In this document: piece by piece, positions 15,241 to 22,716 of the stretch
Layout of the letters: every line of letters begins with the position of its first letter
Numbering within the stretch: position 1 is the stretch's first letter
Assembly: GCA_021824285.1 (NCBI GenBank)
Contig: JAKAKZ010000008.1
Coordinates: forward strand, 1-37,168
Origin: a bacterium
GTDB taxonomy: Bacteria; Patescibacteriota; Patescibacteriia; SG8-24
Direction of reading: 5' to 3'
DNA: 37,168 nt
Notes under the pieces: model-generated
Database searches by the model: none
The model's input: only the letters and a program-made list of their open reading frames with translations
Told to the model about the DNA's origin: nothing
Made by a program: the position numbers and the translations under genes

Positions 15241-15250
15241 TATTTAAGAC

Positions 15251-15342
15251 GCGGAGGTTCGGAGGTGCGGAGATGCGGAGTAGCCGATTGAGTCGCCGTT
15301 CAACTACTACGCATCTCCGAACCTTCGCAACTCCGTAACTAC
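15251..15342. repeat. Inverted pair of octamer-repeat arms between pilB and pilC
   Basis: The left arm is four 8-mers (15251-15282; GCGGAGGT, TCGGAGGT, GCGGAGAT, GCGGAGTA). The right arm is four (15311-15342; GCATCTCC, GAACCTTC, GCAACTCC, GTAACTAC). No terminator lies between them, and the neighbours probably share an operon. Confidence 0.8.
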
Positions 15343-15349
15343 AACCGTT

Positions 15350-16573
15350 ATGCCCTTCAATTACGTCGCCACCTCCGCTAGGGGAAAGGTCCGCCGCGGG
15401 ACCGTCGATTTGGGCAGCCGCGAATCCGTGCTCGAATGGCTGGACCGGCAGAAGCTGATGGCTATTTCCGTGGACGAGGTCCAGCCGCGGCGGTTCGTCG
15501 AATGGTTCAGCGGGCTGTTCTTGGGTACCGTGGCGCACGTGGACCGGCTGATTTTCACCAAGCACCTGGCGGTGATGCTGCAGGCCGGCCTGTCGCTCCT
15601 TGAGTCTTTGGAGATCCTCTCGGAACAGGCCGTGAACTGGCGCTTCCGCACCATCATCAACCGTCTGGCCGAACGCGTGCGCCGCGGCGACCGGCTCTCG
15701 GACGCGCTCTCCGCCTTTCCCGGCGCGTTCAACGATTTCTTCGTCAACATCATCCGTGCCGGCGAGGCCTCGGGCAATCTGGAAAAGAACCTCAATCATC
15801 TGGCGACCCAGATGCAGAAGGAACACGAGCTGCGGGCGCGCGTGCGCACGGCCCTGCTCTATCCGGGCATCGTGCTGACCGCGGCGGCGGTAATCGGCTT
15901 CTTTTTCGCCAGTTACGTCCTGCCCCAGGTCGCCAACCTGTTCGTCGGACTGAAGGGCATCCAGCTGCCGTTCGTGACGGTCCTGCTGCTGGAAGTTTCG
16001 GCCTTCCTGCGCGTGCATGCCGCGGCGACCTTCTTCGGCCTGGTCGCGGCCGGTGGCGGCCTTGTCCTGCTCCTGCGCTGGCACCGGCTGGCGCCCGTCA
16101 CGCACCGCGTCGTCCTGGTCATCCCAATCGTCGGCAAGATCGTCCAAGACGTCAATCTGGCACGTTTCGCGCTGGTGCTTAGTGCCCTGTTGCGCTCCGG
16201 CATCGACATCACGAAGGCCGTGGAGATAACTTCCACCGTCATCGGCAACCTTTATTACCGCCGGGTCCTCGAGCGGACGCTCTATTTACTTCAACGCGGC
16301 ACGCCGATGTCCGAAGTGCTCGTGAAGGAAGGCCGTCTCTTCCCCAAGCTCTGTTCCCGCATGGTCGCGGTGGGGGAGCGGACAGGCAAACTGGACGAGG
16401 TGCTGGGTTATCTGGCCGATTATTATGAATTGGAGGTCGAGACCGCGACCAAGAACCTTTCGACGGTGCTCGAACCGCTGCTCCTGCTCTTCATCGGCGG
16501 CGTCGCTCTGGCCTTGGCTTTCGCCATCCTGATCCCGATTTACAACTTCATCGCCGCCATCAGGCGGATTTAG
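15350..16573 (+). CDS. pilC: Type IV pilus inner-membrane platform protein PilC
   Basis: A 407-residue GspF/PilC-family platform protein that couples the PilB and PilT motors to pilin insertion. It has two repeated cytoplasmic T2SF domains. The first begins FTKHLAVMLQAGLSLLESLEIL and the second LARFALVLSALLRSGIDI. Both carry the family's GERxGxL-type turn (RAGEASGNLEKNL, AVGERTGKLDEVL). Membrane helices lie near residues 175-195, 222-242 and 375-400. It lies within the pilus cluster between pilB and the pilin genes. No Shine-Dalgarno sequence is seen before the ATG. Confidence 0.94.
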   Translation: MPFNYVATSARGKVRRGTVDLGSRESVLEWLDRQKLMAISVDEVQPRRFVEWFSGLFLGTVAHVDRLIFTKHLAVMLQAGLSLLESLEILSEQAVNWRFRTIINRLAERVRRGDRLSDALSAFPGAFNDFFVNIIRAGEASGNLEKNLNHLATQMQKEHELRARVRTALLYPGIVLTAAAVIGFFFASYVLPQVANLFVGLKGIQLPFVTVLLLEVSAFLRVHAAATFFGLVAAGGGLVLLLRWHRLAPVTHRVVLVIPIVGKIVQDVNLARFALVLSALLRSGIDITKAVEITSTVIGNLYYRRVLERTLYLLQRGTPMSEVLVKEGRLFPKLCSRMVAVGERTGKLDEVLGYLADYYELEVETATKNLSTVLEPLLLLFIGGVALALAFAILIPIYNFIAAIRRI

Positions 16574-16583
16574 CTTTGACAGG

Positions 16584-16663
16584 TTCGGAGATGCGGAGAC
16601 GCGGAGGCTCGGAGTAATCGTCGCCACTCCGCCTCTCCGCAACTCCGTATCTCCGCATCTCAC
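16584..16663. repeat. Inverted pair of octamer-repeat arms after pilC
   Basis: The left arm is four 8-mers (16584-16615; TTCGGAGA, TGCGGAGA, CGCGGAGG, CTCGGAGT). The right arm is five (16624-16663; CCACTCCG, CCTCTCCG, CAACTCCG, TATCTCCG, CATCTCAC). It uses the same GCGGAG word as the pilB-pilC spacer but is not an exact copy. Confidence 0.78.
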
Positions 16664-16673
16664 AAGAAGCCCG

Positions 16674-17159
16674 ATGCCGCTCCACGCTCCACACTCCAAA
16701 CTCCACGCCCCCGACCGCGGTTTCACTACCCTGGAACTGATGGTCGTCATCGCGGCCATCGCCATGGTCGCGGCCTTCGCGTCCCCCTTCCTGGCCGGCG
16801 GCCTGTTCCGTCGCGACGCTTCCTCTTCGGCGGCTTTGGCGGTTGACGCCCTGCGGGAAGCGCAGTCCGCGGTCATGTCCGGCAAGAACGGCGCGCGTTA
16901 TGGCGTCCACTTCGAGGCCGATCGTTTCGTGCTGTTCCGCGGTGCCGCTTACGCCTCCGGTGATTCCCTGAATGCCGTGCGCCTGCTCGACGGGGGCGTT
17001 CGCATCGGGCCGATTACGCTCACGGGCGGCGGCAGCGATGTCCACTTTTCCGACCGCCGCGGCGTGCCGACCGAATCCGGCACCGTCGTTTTCACCGCTG
17101 CCGCCGGTTCGCCGATTACCGTGACTGTCGGCGCCGCCGGCATGTTCGACGCAAATTAG
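16674..17159 (+). CDS. GspH/FimT-like minor pseudopilin
   Basis: A 161-residue prepilin. The cleavage site is G16|FTTLE, with Glu at +5 (E21), followed by a hydrophobic helix (LMVVIAAIAMVAAFASPFLAG). This is the class III signal processed by prepilin peptidase. The C-terminal part is beta-rich, with a GspH-like pattern and no cysteines. The leader peptide is remarkable: codons 2-12 translate four heptamer repeats (16679-16706), giving PLHAPHSKLHAP. The gene therefore either absorbed a repeat arm or starts later than annotated; no later start would keep the leader. It probably sits near the pilus tip complex with the following proteins. Confidence 0.85.
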   Translation: MPLHAPHSKLHAPDRGFTTLELMVVIAAIAMVAAFASPFLAGGLFRRDASSSAALAVDALREAQSAVMSGKNGARYGVHFEADRFVLFRGAAYASGDSLNAVRLLDGGVRIGPITLTGGGSDVHFSDRRGVPTESGTVVFTAAAGSPITVTVGAAGMFDAN

Positions 17160-17212
17160 GCAACTGGTCCGCGCGGAGCATCTCCGCATAGACCGGACAA
17201 TAAGCCCAAACC

Positions 17213-20200
17213 ATGCGTACGCAGCCAGTCATCCGCCATCTCACGCCGCGCAAGGCCTTCTCGCTCATTGAGGCCATCATTGCGATCGGCGTCTTTGCGG
17301 TACTGGCTGCCGGCATTTTCTCCCTGGTGCTTTTCCCGCTGACGGCTTCCGGCGTCGCCCAGGAGCGGGCTCGCGCCTCCTTTTTGGCCGAAGAGGGCCT
17401 GGAAGCGGCGCGCAGCATCCGCAACGAAGCATGGCTCAATGTGGCGACGCCAGGGACTTTCGGATTGGCCAAAACGGTCAAGTGGTCCTTTACCGGCACT
17501 TCGGACCAGACCGTTGACGGGCCGCTCGTCTACACCCGCGCCGTGGTCCTGAATCAGGTGTTCCGCGACGGCTCCGGCAATATCGTCCTGTCCGGCGGTA
17601 CGGTCGACCGCCGCACCGTCTCCGCCACCGTGACGGTCAATTGGCTGTCCGCCACCGGCCAGGCGAGGTCGGTGAGCGCCGTGACCTACCTGACCAACTG
17701 GAATTCCTTCGACTGGAAGCAGGATACGGACGTGGATTTCAACGGCGGCACCAAGTCCGGCACGGCCGTGAACGGTACCGGCACTGCCGGCCAGGTGATC
17801 CTGGCTTCCGGCGCTATGGTCAAGAACTGGACCTTGAGTTCCGGCGGGCTCATCCGCCACACGACAGACGTGGATTTCAACGCGGGTACGTTCGATAATA
17901 CGCAAGTTTCCGGCGTCGGAGCGTCAGCCGACGTGATTGCCATCGGCACTCCGAAATGGATAAGCATCGCCCAAGGGCGTCAGTTCCTGGACATGACGGA
18001 CGCGGATTTCGCACTAGGCACCAAGACGAATACGGTCGTCGTCGGCACCGGCACGCCAGCCACCGTGCGCCTGGATTCGTCAACGCAATGGTCGGCTTTG
18101 CCGTCGCCGCATACCAAGGATGTCATGGGCATCTCCATGTTGAGTTCCACGGAAGGCTGGTCGGTGGCGCTCGCCGGCAATATCGCCCGCTGGAACGGCA
18201 CGGCCTGGTCGTCTTTTGCCTCGCCGACGGCGCAGGATCTTTATGCCATCAAGATGCTGACTGCGAGCGACGGCTGGACAGTCGGCAAGTCCGGCAACAT
18301 CTTCCGCTGGAACGGCACGGCCTGGTCCGCGGTCACGAGCCCGGTCAGCCAGAACCTCAATGCCATCGCTTCCGTGGCCTCAAACAACGTCTGGGCCGCT
18401 GGCGCGAGCGGCAAGATTCTCCGCTGGAACGGCACGGCCTGGTCGCAGTTCGTCGATACGGGCAACCAGACCTGGGCCGGCATCGCCCTGCCCTCGGCGA
18501 CTCTCGGCTTCGTGGTCGGTAACGGCGGCGCCATCTACCGGTATAACGGCACGGCCTGGGCGACCATCGCTTCCGGCACGACCGCCAATTTGAGCGCGGT
18601 GTCCTGCGCGTCTACCACTCTGTGTTTTGCGGTCGGCGCCGGAGGGGTCATCCGGCAGTGGAACGGCACTTCCTGGGGCGCCGCGACTTCGCCGACGGCC
18701 AATACCCTGAACGCGATACACATGATCTCCACCACCGAGGGCATGGCAGTGGGCATAACCGGCACCATCATCCGCTGGAACGGCGCCAACTGGTCGTCCA
18801 TGACGACTCCGGGCGGCATCCCGATGTATGCGATTGCGGAAATTTCCGCCAACGAGGCGCATGCCGGCGGAGCCGGCGGGGTCTTCTGGCGTTACGGCAG
18901 CGCCTATTTCGCCAGCGGCACCTATGTTTCGGCCGTGTTCGATGCCGGCGCTGCCGCGGCCTGGGGACACGTCTTTTGGAGCGAGGTCACCACGGCCAAT
19001 ACGACCGTGACCATCGCGACCCGTTCCGGCAATACGTCGACGCCGGACGGCACCTGGTCCGGCTGGAGCGGCGAGCTGATCGATCCCACCGGTTCGATAA
19101 TCGGTTCCGGTTCGGCCCGTTACATCCAGTATCGCGCCACTCTTTCCACGACTACCGGCACCGAGACGCCGATTCTCGACGATCTGCTTATAACGTACGA
19201 CGAACCAGGCGCGACAGCGCTGTATGAGGTCGTGGTGACGGCCGCGAATGACGGCTGGATGGTCGGCTCCGGTGGCTCCCTGGTCCGATTCGACGGCACC
19301 TCGTGGGCCAACTACCCGTCGTCACCGACGACGAACAACCTGCTTAGCGTCGATGCGGCCGGTGCCAACAACGTCTGGGCCGTCGGCGCCAAAGGCACGG
19401 TCATCAAGTGGAACGGCGCTTCTTGGGTCACGCAGACTTCGGGCGTGACCGCGGACCTCAATGACGTGAGCGCGGTCAGCGCCTCCTCGGCTTTCGCCGT
19501 CGGCGCTAAGGGCACCATCATCCGCTGGAACGGCACGGCATGGTCCGCGTTGGCCTCCGGCGTGACGCAGGCCCTGAACGCGGTCGACATGCTTTCGGCC
19601 ACGGACGGCTTCGCCGTGGGCAACAACGGCATCATTCTCCGCTGGAACGGCACGGCCTGGTCGGCGGTCACCTCGCCGACTAACTCCGGACTGAACGGCG
19701 TGGCCATGCTCTCCACCACGGACGCCTACGCCGTCGGCGGCGGCGGCGTCATCCTGCATTGGAACGGCACGGCCTGGAGCGCGATGGTCTCCGGCACGCC
19801 GAACGACCTGCGCGACATCTATTGCACGGGCGCGACCGACTGCTGGGCGGTCGGCATCCAGGAGACTTTCATGCATTGGGACGGCACTACCTGGTCCCAG
19901 TATGTGTTCAGCAATCCGTCCAACCCGATCATGTCCGGCGTCTTCCTTTCGGCGCCAGGCGACGGTTGGTCGGTCAGCGAGAACGGCTCCATTTATCATT
20001 ATTTGAGTTCGTTCGTTTCCCCTTCGCATTACACCAGCCCGGCGCTCGACAGCGGCACTACCGATGCGGTCTGGAACCTTGCCGCCTGGGATGCCACCTT
20101 GCCTTTCGCCACGAACCTTACGGTCAGCACTAGGACCGGCAATACGCCGACGCCGGACATCACTTGGTCGGCCTGGAGCGCGGAGCTGATCGATGCCGGC

Positions 20201-21418
20201 GGCAGCACGGTGGCTTCGCCGACCGGCCGTTATCTTCAGTATCGTCTTACCTATACCACCACGAACGTGGCGGCCATGCCGACGTTCAGCGAGATGCGGC
20301 TGATCTACGGTGCGGTCACGGGCCAGAACCTGTTCGCCGTCGACGGTACGGCCACGAGCGATGTTTGGGCTGTGGGCCGGTCGGGGACTATCGTCCATCT
20401 GGGAACCGGCAGCTGGGGTGTCGTGCCGGCCGGCACTTCCGTTGACCTGTCCGGCGTCAGTGCCGTCAGTGCGGCCTCGGCCTTCGCCGTCGGCGTCGCC
20501 GGCACGATTACCCGCTGGAACGGCTCGACTTGGGCGACGATGACTTCGCCGACCGGCAACGATCTGTACGCCGTTTCCCTTTCGGCGACCGCAGACGGGT
20601 TTGCCGTCGGTCTCGGGGGCGTCATCATCCGGTGGAACGGTTCGCTGTGGTCCACCGTAACTTCGCCGACGGGTAATGCCCTATATGGCGTAGACGCCTA
20701 CAGCCCGTCCTCGGCCTTCGCCGTGGGCGCCGGCGGCACCATCGTCCGCTGGAACGGCTCGACCTGGGCGACGATGACTTCGCCGACTTCCTCCATTCTG
20801 CGCTCCGTACACCAGTATTCGGCCACGTTGGCCATGGCGGTCGGTGACGGCGGCACCATCGTCCGCTGGAACGGCACGGCCTGGTCAACCATGACCTCGC
20901 CCGTGACCTCCAACTTGCGGTCCGTGGACATCCGCAGCCCGACCGAGGCCTGGGCGGTCGGCGACTACGGCGTCATCCTGCATTACGACGGGACGACTTG
21001 GGCGACGTTCGCTTCCGGCACCACGCTGACGCTCTACGGCCTGACCGTCTCCGCGCCGACCGACGGCTGGATCTGCGGACAGAACGGCATCCTGATCAAG
21101 GATCCGCCGCCCTACAACCTGAACGGCACCTTCACGTCGTCCGTGTTGGATACGGATGTCGGAACTTCCTACTGGGATGTCGGTTACTTTTCCTCGAACC
21201 TGCCGGCATCTACCTCATTGGGCGTGCGGTTCCGTTCCGGCGATGTTCCCACGCCGGACGGCACCTGGTCGGCCTGGACCGGCGTCGTCACGACCGGCAG
21301 CGGTTTCCTGATTGCCGCGCCGCCCGCCCGGTACCTGCAGTACGAGGCCGATTTGGGCACGCTCGACAACAACGTCACGCCCAGCCTGGACGACATCACC
21401 GTGACCTACCAGAGGTGA
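17213..21418 (+). CDS. Giant prepilin-anchored protein with three seven-bladed propellers
   Basis: A 1401-residue protein. It starts with a prepilin signal (RKA15|FSLIEA, Glu at +5; Ala replaces the usual Gly at -1) and a pilin-type helix. Residues ~165-290 hold three ~35-residue repeats (TDVDFNxGT...). Then come three copies of a two-part module. Each has seven blades of ~40 residues ending in a variant of AVGxxGTIIRWNGTAWS, the seventh blade being degenerate, followed by a ~100-residue beta-sandwich (RTGNTPTPDxTWSxWS...RYLQYRxT). Propellers lie near residues 300-565, 669-932 and 1036-1299. The blade type resembles YCF48/BNR propellers. By analogy with PilY1-type proteins it may be a pilus-tip adhesin; this is inference. 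Confidence 0.85.
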   Translation: MRTQPVIRHLTPRKAFSLIEAIIAIGVFAVLAAGIFSLVLFPLTASGVAQERARASFLAEEGLEAARSIRNEAWLNVATPGTFGLAKTVKWSFTGTSDQTVDGPLVYTRAVVLNQVFRDGSGNIVLSGGTVDRRTVSATVTVNWLSATGQARSVSAVTYLTNWNSFDWKQDTDVDFNGGTKSGTAVNGTGTAGQVILASGAMVKNWTLSSGGLIRHTTDVDFNAGTFDNTQVSGVGASADVIAIGTPKWISIAQGRQFLDMTDADFALGTKTNTVVVGTGTPATVRLDSSTQWSALPSPHTKDVMGISMLSSTEGWSVALAGNIARWNGTAWSSFASPTAQDLYAIKMLTASDGWTVGKSGNIFRWNGTAWSAVTSPVSQNLNAIASVASNNVWAAGASGKILRWNGTAWSQFVDTGNQTWAGIALPSATLGFVVGNGGAIYRYNGTAWATIASGTTANLSAVSCASTTLCFAVGAGGVIRQWNGTSWGAATSPTANTLNAIHMISTTEGMAVGITGTIIRWNGANWSSMTTPGGIPMYAIAEISANEAHAGGAGGVFWRYGSAYFASGTYVSAVFDAGAAAAWGHVFWSEVTTANTTVTIATRSGNTSTPDGTWSGWSGELIDPTGSIIGSGSARYIQYRATLSTTTGTETPILDDLLITYDEPGATALYEVVVTAANDGWMVGSGGSLVRFDGTSWANYPSSPTTNNLLSVDAAGANNVWAVGAKGTVIKWNGASWVTQTSGVTADLNDVSAVSASSAFAVGAKGTIIRWNGTAWSALASGVTQALNAVDMLSATDGFAVGNNGIILRWNGTAWSAVTSPTNSGLNGVAMLSTTDAYAVGGGGVILHWNGTAWSAMVSGTPNDLRDIYCTGATDCWAVGIQETFMHWDGTTWSQYVFSNPSNPIMSGVFLSAPGDGWSVSENGSIYHYLSSFVSPSHYTSPALDSGTTDAVWNLAAWDATLPFATNLTVSTRTGNTPTPDITWSAWSAELIDAGGSTVASPTGRYLQYRLTYTTTNVAAMPTFSEMRLIYGAVTGQNLFAVDGTATSDVWAVGRSGTIVHLGTGSWGVVPAGTSVDLSGVSAVSAASAFAVGVAGTITRWNGSTWATMTSPTGNDLYAVSLSATADGFAVGLGGVIIRWNGSLWSTVTSPTGNALYGVDAYSPSSAFAVGAGGTIVRWNGSTWATMTSPTSSILRSVHQYSATLAMAVGDGGTIVRWNGTAWSTMTSPVTSNLRSVDIRSPTEAWAVGDYGVILHYDGTTWATFASGTTLTLYGLTVSAPTDGWICGQNGILIKDPPPYNLNGTFTSSVLDTDVGTSYWDVGYFSSNLPASTSLGVRFRSGDVPTPDGTWSAWTGVVTTGSGFLIAAPPARYLQYEADLGTLDNNVTPSLDDITVTYQR
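18107..21418 (+). repeat. Internal coding repeats (21 propeller blades, three modules)
   Basis: The DNA repeats as a ~120-bp blade unit, most visibly as CCGCTGGAACGGCACGGCCTGG-type segments, shortened here to the core TGGAACGGCACGGCCTGG. Large modules recur at about 18107-19210, 19218-20315 and 20320-21415. Some blades are nearly identical in DNA, which would allow recombination to change blade number. Confidence 0.8.
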
Positions 21419-21421
21419 TAT

Positions 21422-21988
21422 ATGCGCTTAATCTACGCAAAAAAACGGCATCATGGTCTGGTCTGGACCAATCATGGCACCTCATTGCTCGAGTTTCTGA
21501 TCTATATCGCCTTGTTCGGCGTTATTCTCGTGGCCGTGACCCGGTTCTCCCTCGATTTCCTGTCCGCGAGCGCTAAGGCTTCCGCTATGGAGCAGGTCCA
21601 GCGCAACGGCCGCTTCGCTCTCGATCGCGTCGCGTTGGAGGTCCGTGAAGCCGCCAGTGTCGCTGTAGCTTCCTCGGATTTTGGAATCAATCCAGGCACG
21701 CTCACCCTCTCGACGGGTTACGCCTCGACCGACCCGACGGTCATCGCCATTTCCGGCGGCGCGCTCACCATCAAGCAGGGGAGCGGTCCGGTCCTGCCGC
21801 TCACTGACTCCAAAGTCACGGTCTCAAATTTCACGCTTGAGAACCTGGCGCCGAATCCCCGCACGCAGGTCGTCCGGCTGCTCTTGACCATCACCTCGAC
21901 CGACACGGGCGCGATTTTTGGCACGCCTTCCCAACAGAGCTTTTCCACGACCGAACGAGTGCGCAAAAACGACGGCTATTCCAACTGA
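21422..21988 (+). CDS. PilW-like minor pilin
   Basis: A 188-residue prepilin. The processing site is G19|TSLLEF with Glu at +5, followed by the hydrophobic helix LIYIALFGVILVAVTRF. The body has RNGRFALDRVALEVREAASV, typical of PilW/GspJ-type minor pilins, then a beta-rich C-terminal half. A good Shine-Dalgarno sequence (AGAGGTGA) overlaps the end of the giant propeller gene, so translation is probably coupled. With the GspH-like, propeller and PilX-like proteins it completes a minor-pilin set of the kind that primes pilus assembly. Confidence 0.82.
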   Translation: MRLIYAKKRHHGLVWTNHGTSLLEFLIYIALFGVILVAVTRFSLDFLSASAKASAMEQVQRNGRFALDRVALEVREAASVAVASSDFGINPGTLTLSTGYASTDPTVIAISGGALTIKQGSGPVLPLTDSKVTVSNFTLENLAPNPRTQVVRLLLTITSTDTGAIFGTPSQQSFSTTERVRKNDGYSN

Positions 21989-21993
21989 CCATT

Positions 21994-22443
21994 ATGGCCC
22001 TCCTTCGCCACCTGACCGATTTGCCGCTGCTCCGCCGGCTTTTCGCTGCGCGGGGTGCCGTCGCGCTTGCCTCTGTCATCGTCGCCGGGGCGATTCTGCT
22101 TGTCGTGGGCATCTCCATCGCCTATATCGGCCAGACCGAGGTCATCTTGGCCGGCGATGCCGACTGGTCCCAGAGCGCCCGTTATGCCTCAGGCACCTGC
22201 CTGGAGGAGTCATTACTGCGCCTGAAGCGCGATTCCGCCTACACCGGTGGCACCCTGACGCTTGCCGGATATACCTGCTCGGTGGCGGTGAGCGGTTCCG
22301 GCTCCTCCCGCACCATCACAGCCAACGCCACGACCGACATCTACGTTAAGGCAATCAGCGTCACGGTGTCGCGTCGCAGCAATAGCGCCAATAGCGCCAG
22401 CGGCTGGCATATCGATACGTATCAGGAGCTTAGCCCGCCGTAG
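21994..22443 (+). CDS. PilX/GspK-like minor pilin
   Basis: A 149-residue prepilin-like protein. A basic leader ends at G21|AVALA, followed by the helix SVIVAGAILLVVGISIAYIG. The +5 residue is not Glu, a feature of PilX/GspK-type minor pilins that cap the tip complex. Two cysteines (TCLEE and TCSVAV) could form a disulfide. It begins 5 bp after the PilW-like gene and is the last gene before a terminator. No Shine-Dalgarno sequence is visible, consistent with coupling to the previous gene. Confidence 0.75.
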   Translation: MALLRHLTDLPLLRRLFAARGAVALASVIVAGAILLVVGISIAYIGQTEVILAGDADWSQSARYASGTCLEESLLRLKRDSAYTGGTLTLAGYTCSVAVSGSGSSRTITANATTDIYVKAISVTVSRRSNSANSASGWHIDTYQELSPP

Positions 22444-22569
22444 GAGTGGGGAGGGTGGAGTGGGGAGTTGGCCATATTTCAAGATATGAATCGCGCCTCG
22501 GGCGCGATTTTCTCTATCTTTACCCTTAATGATAACTTCACGCTCCACACTTCAATCTCCACACTCCCA
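22444..22569. repeat. Inverted pair of heptamer-repeat arms flanking a terminator (before pilM)
   Basis: The left arm is four 7-mers (22444-22471; GAGTGGG, GAGGGTG, GAGTGGG, GAGTTGG), starting right after the stop codon. The right arm is five (22535-22569; ACTTCAC, GCTCCAC, ACTTCAA, TCTCCAC, ACTCCCA). Confidence 0.78.
22489..22512 (+). terminator. Intrinsic terminator after the minor pilin genes
   Basis: AATCGCGCC-TCG-GGCGCGATT followed by T. It sits between the two heptamer arms. Confidence 0.85.
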
Positions 22570-22585
22570 CACCCCCGCCCTCATA

Positions 22586-22594
22586 TGCTATCAT
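22586..22594 (+). promoter_or_regulatory. Extended -10 promoter for the pilM fusion (TGCTATCAT)
   Basis: TGC-TATCAT, with expected start near 22601. The leader to the ATG at 22717 is about 115 nt and contains two palindromes. Confidence 0.55.
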
Positions 22595-22641
22595 GGGGGC
22601 GGAGGCAATTTTTGGCGTTAACCGCCGCATTTGTCTTGCCA

Positions 22642-22694
22642 CGTCGTTCGCGAACGACGCGGCTTGCCCCAAGGCACGTCGTTCGCGAGCGACG
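22642..22694. promoter_or_regulatory. Two 18-bp palindromes in the pilM leader
   Basis: CGTCGTTCGCGAACGACG (22642-22659) is a perfect palindrome. 22677-22694 is the same with one base changed. Their centres are 35 bp apart. They could be a tandem operator for a dimeric regulator, or two RNA hairpins. Confidence 0.5.
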
Positions 22695-22716
22695 CGCCAA
22701 GCCGTTCTCGCCAGCT

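Noticed and set aside
18107-21418. Regular repeats suggesting a CRISPR array
   Set aside because: The repeats are in one long reading frame and translate to propeller blades; repeat and spacer are not separable and no cas genes are present.
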